From contig JASHRR010001506.1 of the NCBI GenBank assembly GCA_030037185.1, forward strand, positions 1 to 6,416: a stretch of 6,416 nt of DNA, given 5' to 3'. Origin of the DNA: Xanthobacteraceae bacterium. GTDB taxonomy: Bacteria; Pseudomonadota; Alphaproteobacteria; Rhizobiales; Xanthobacteraceae. Below the pieces are notes generated by a model that ran no database searches, was not told the origin of the DNA, and saw only the letters and a list, made by a program, of their open reading frames with translations. The position numbers and the translations under genes were made by a program. Shown piece by piece: positions 6,236 through 6,416 of the stretch (the first letter of the stretch is position 1; each line of letters opens with the position of its first letter).

Positions 6236-6416
6236 TTTTGCGCGCAAACGGCGGTGCCAGCGCTCTGGTGAGCTTGGCTGCCGACCCTGACTGAACGACC
6301 GGCGCCGCGCACGATGATCATCACCGATGCGGATGCACTGACTGAATCCGATGCACGTCCGTATGCCAGTCAAGCCGGATATTCGGCAGTGGCTCCGTTC
6401 GCAACAGCGGCCTGCC

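Noticed and set aside
6314..6416. Plus-strand reading open to the right edge from an ATG at 6314
   Set aside because: It has no ribosome binding site and only 34 codons are visible. It could be the start of a gene beyond the window but cannot be supported here.
1..6416. CRISPR arrays, tRNA or rRNA genes, defence-system cassettes
   Set aside because: No regularly spaced repeats, no tRNA cloverleaf or CCA end, no rRNA-like stretch, and no nuclease, helicase or toxin motifs were seen.

Overview
The window looks like an accessory or decaying stretch of a high-GC alphaproteobacterial chromosome, most likely a rhizobium of the Bradyrhizobium type. That placement is inference. It rests on GC-rich codon use, a HWE-family multi-PAS sensor kinase (a family expanded in rhizobia), a small secreted protein with a D-D-F-x-x-P-P-S-G-P-G-P segment of a kind I associate with Bradyrhizobium, and a Gly/Tyr-rich exported protein. 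No database search was possible.

Layout from left to right. Bases 1-269 (minus) hold the N-terminal part of a small exported protein that runs off the left edge. Bases 270-613 are a divergent intergenic region with two short dyads. Bases 614-2113 (plus) are an intact 499-residue Tat-exported amidohydrolase of the ATZ/TRZ (chlorohydrolase/deaminase-like) type, the best-preserved gene here. Bases about 2180-2549 (plus) look like the 5' RNA part of a group II intron, and bases 2642-2708 (minus) look like domains V and VI of a group II intron in the opposite orientation. No reverse transcriptase/maturase gene lies between or near them. Bases 2722-4957 (plus) are a multi-PAS HWE histidine kinase lacking its N-terminus and broken by four frame changes. 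Bases 5034-5336 (minus) encode a 100-residue protein with two membrane helices. An open minus-strand reading upstream of it may be a second, decayed gene. Bases 5876-6235 (plus) encode a 119-residue exported Gly/Tyr-rich protein with a good -10 box. The last 180 bases show nothing I can support.

How it fits together: I see no operon linking these genes. The main story is genome decay. Two oppositely oriented intron remnants abut a kinase gene whose 5' end is missing and whose frame breaks are mostly single-base insertions, while the neighbouring amidohydrolase stays intact. I found no convincing new defence or other multi-gene system. The items most worth checking are the inverted intron remnants, whether the kinase frameshifts are real, and the Tat-exported amidohydrolase.
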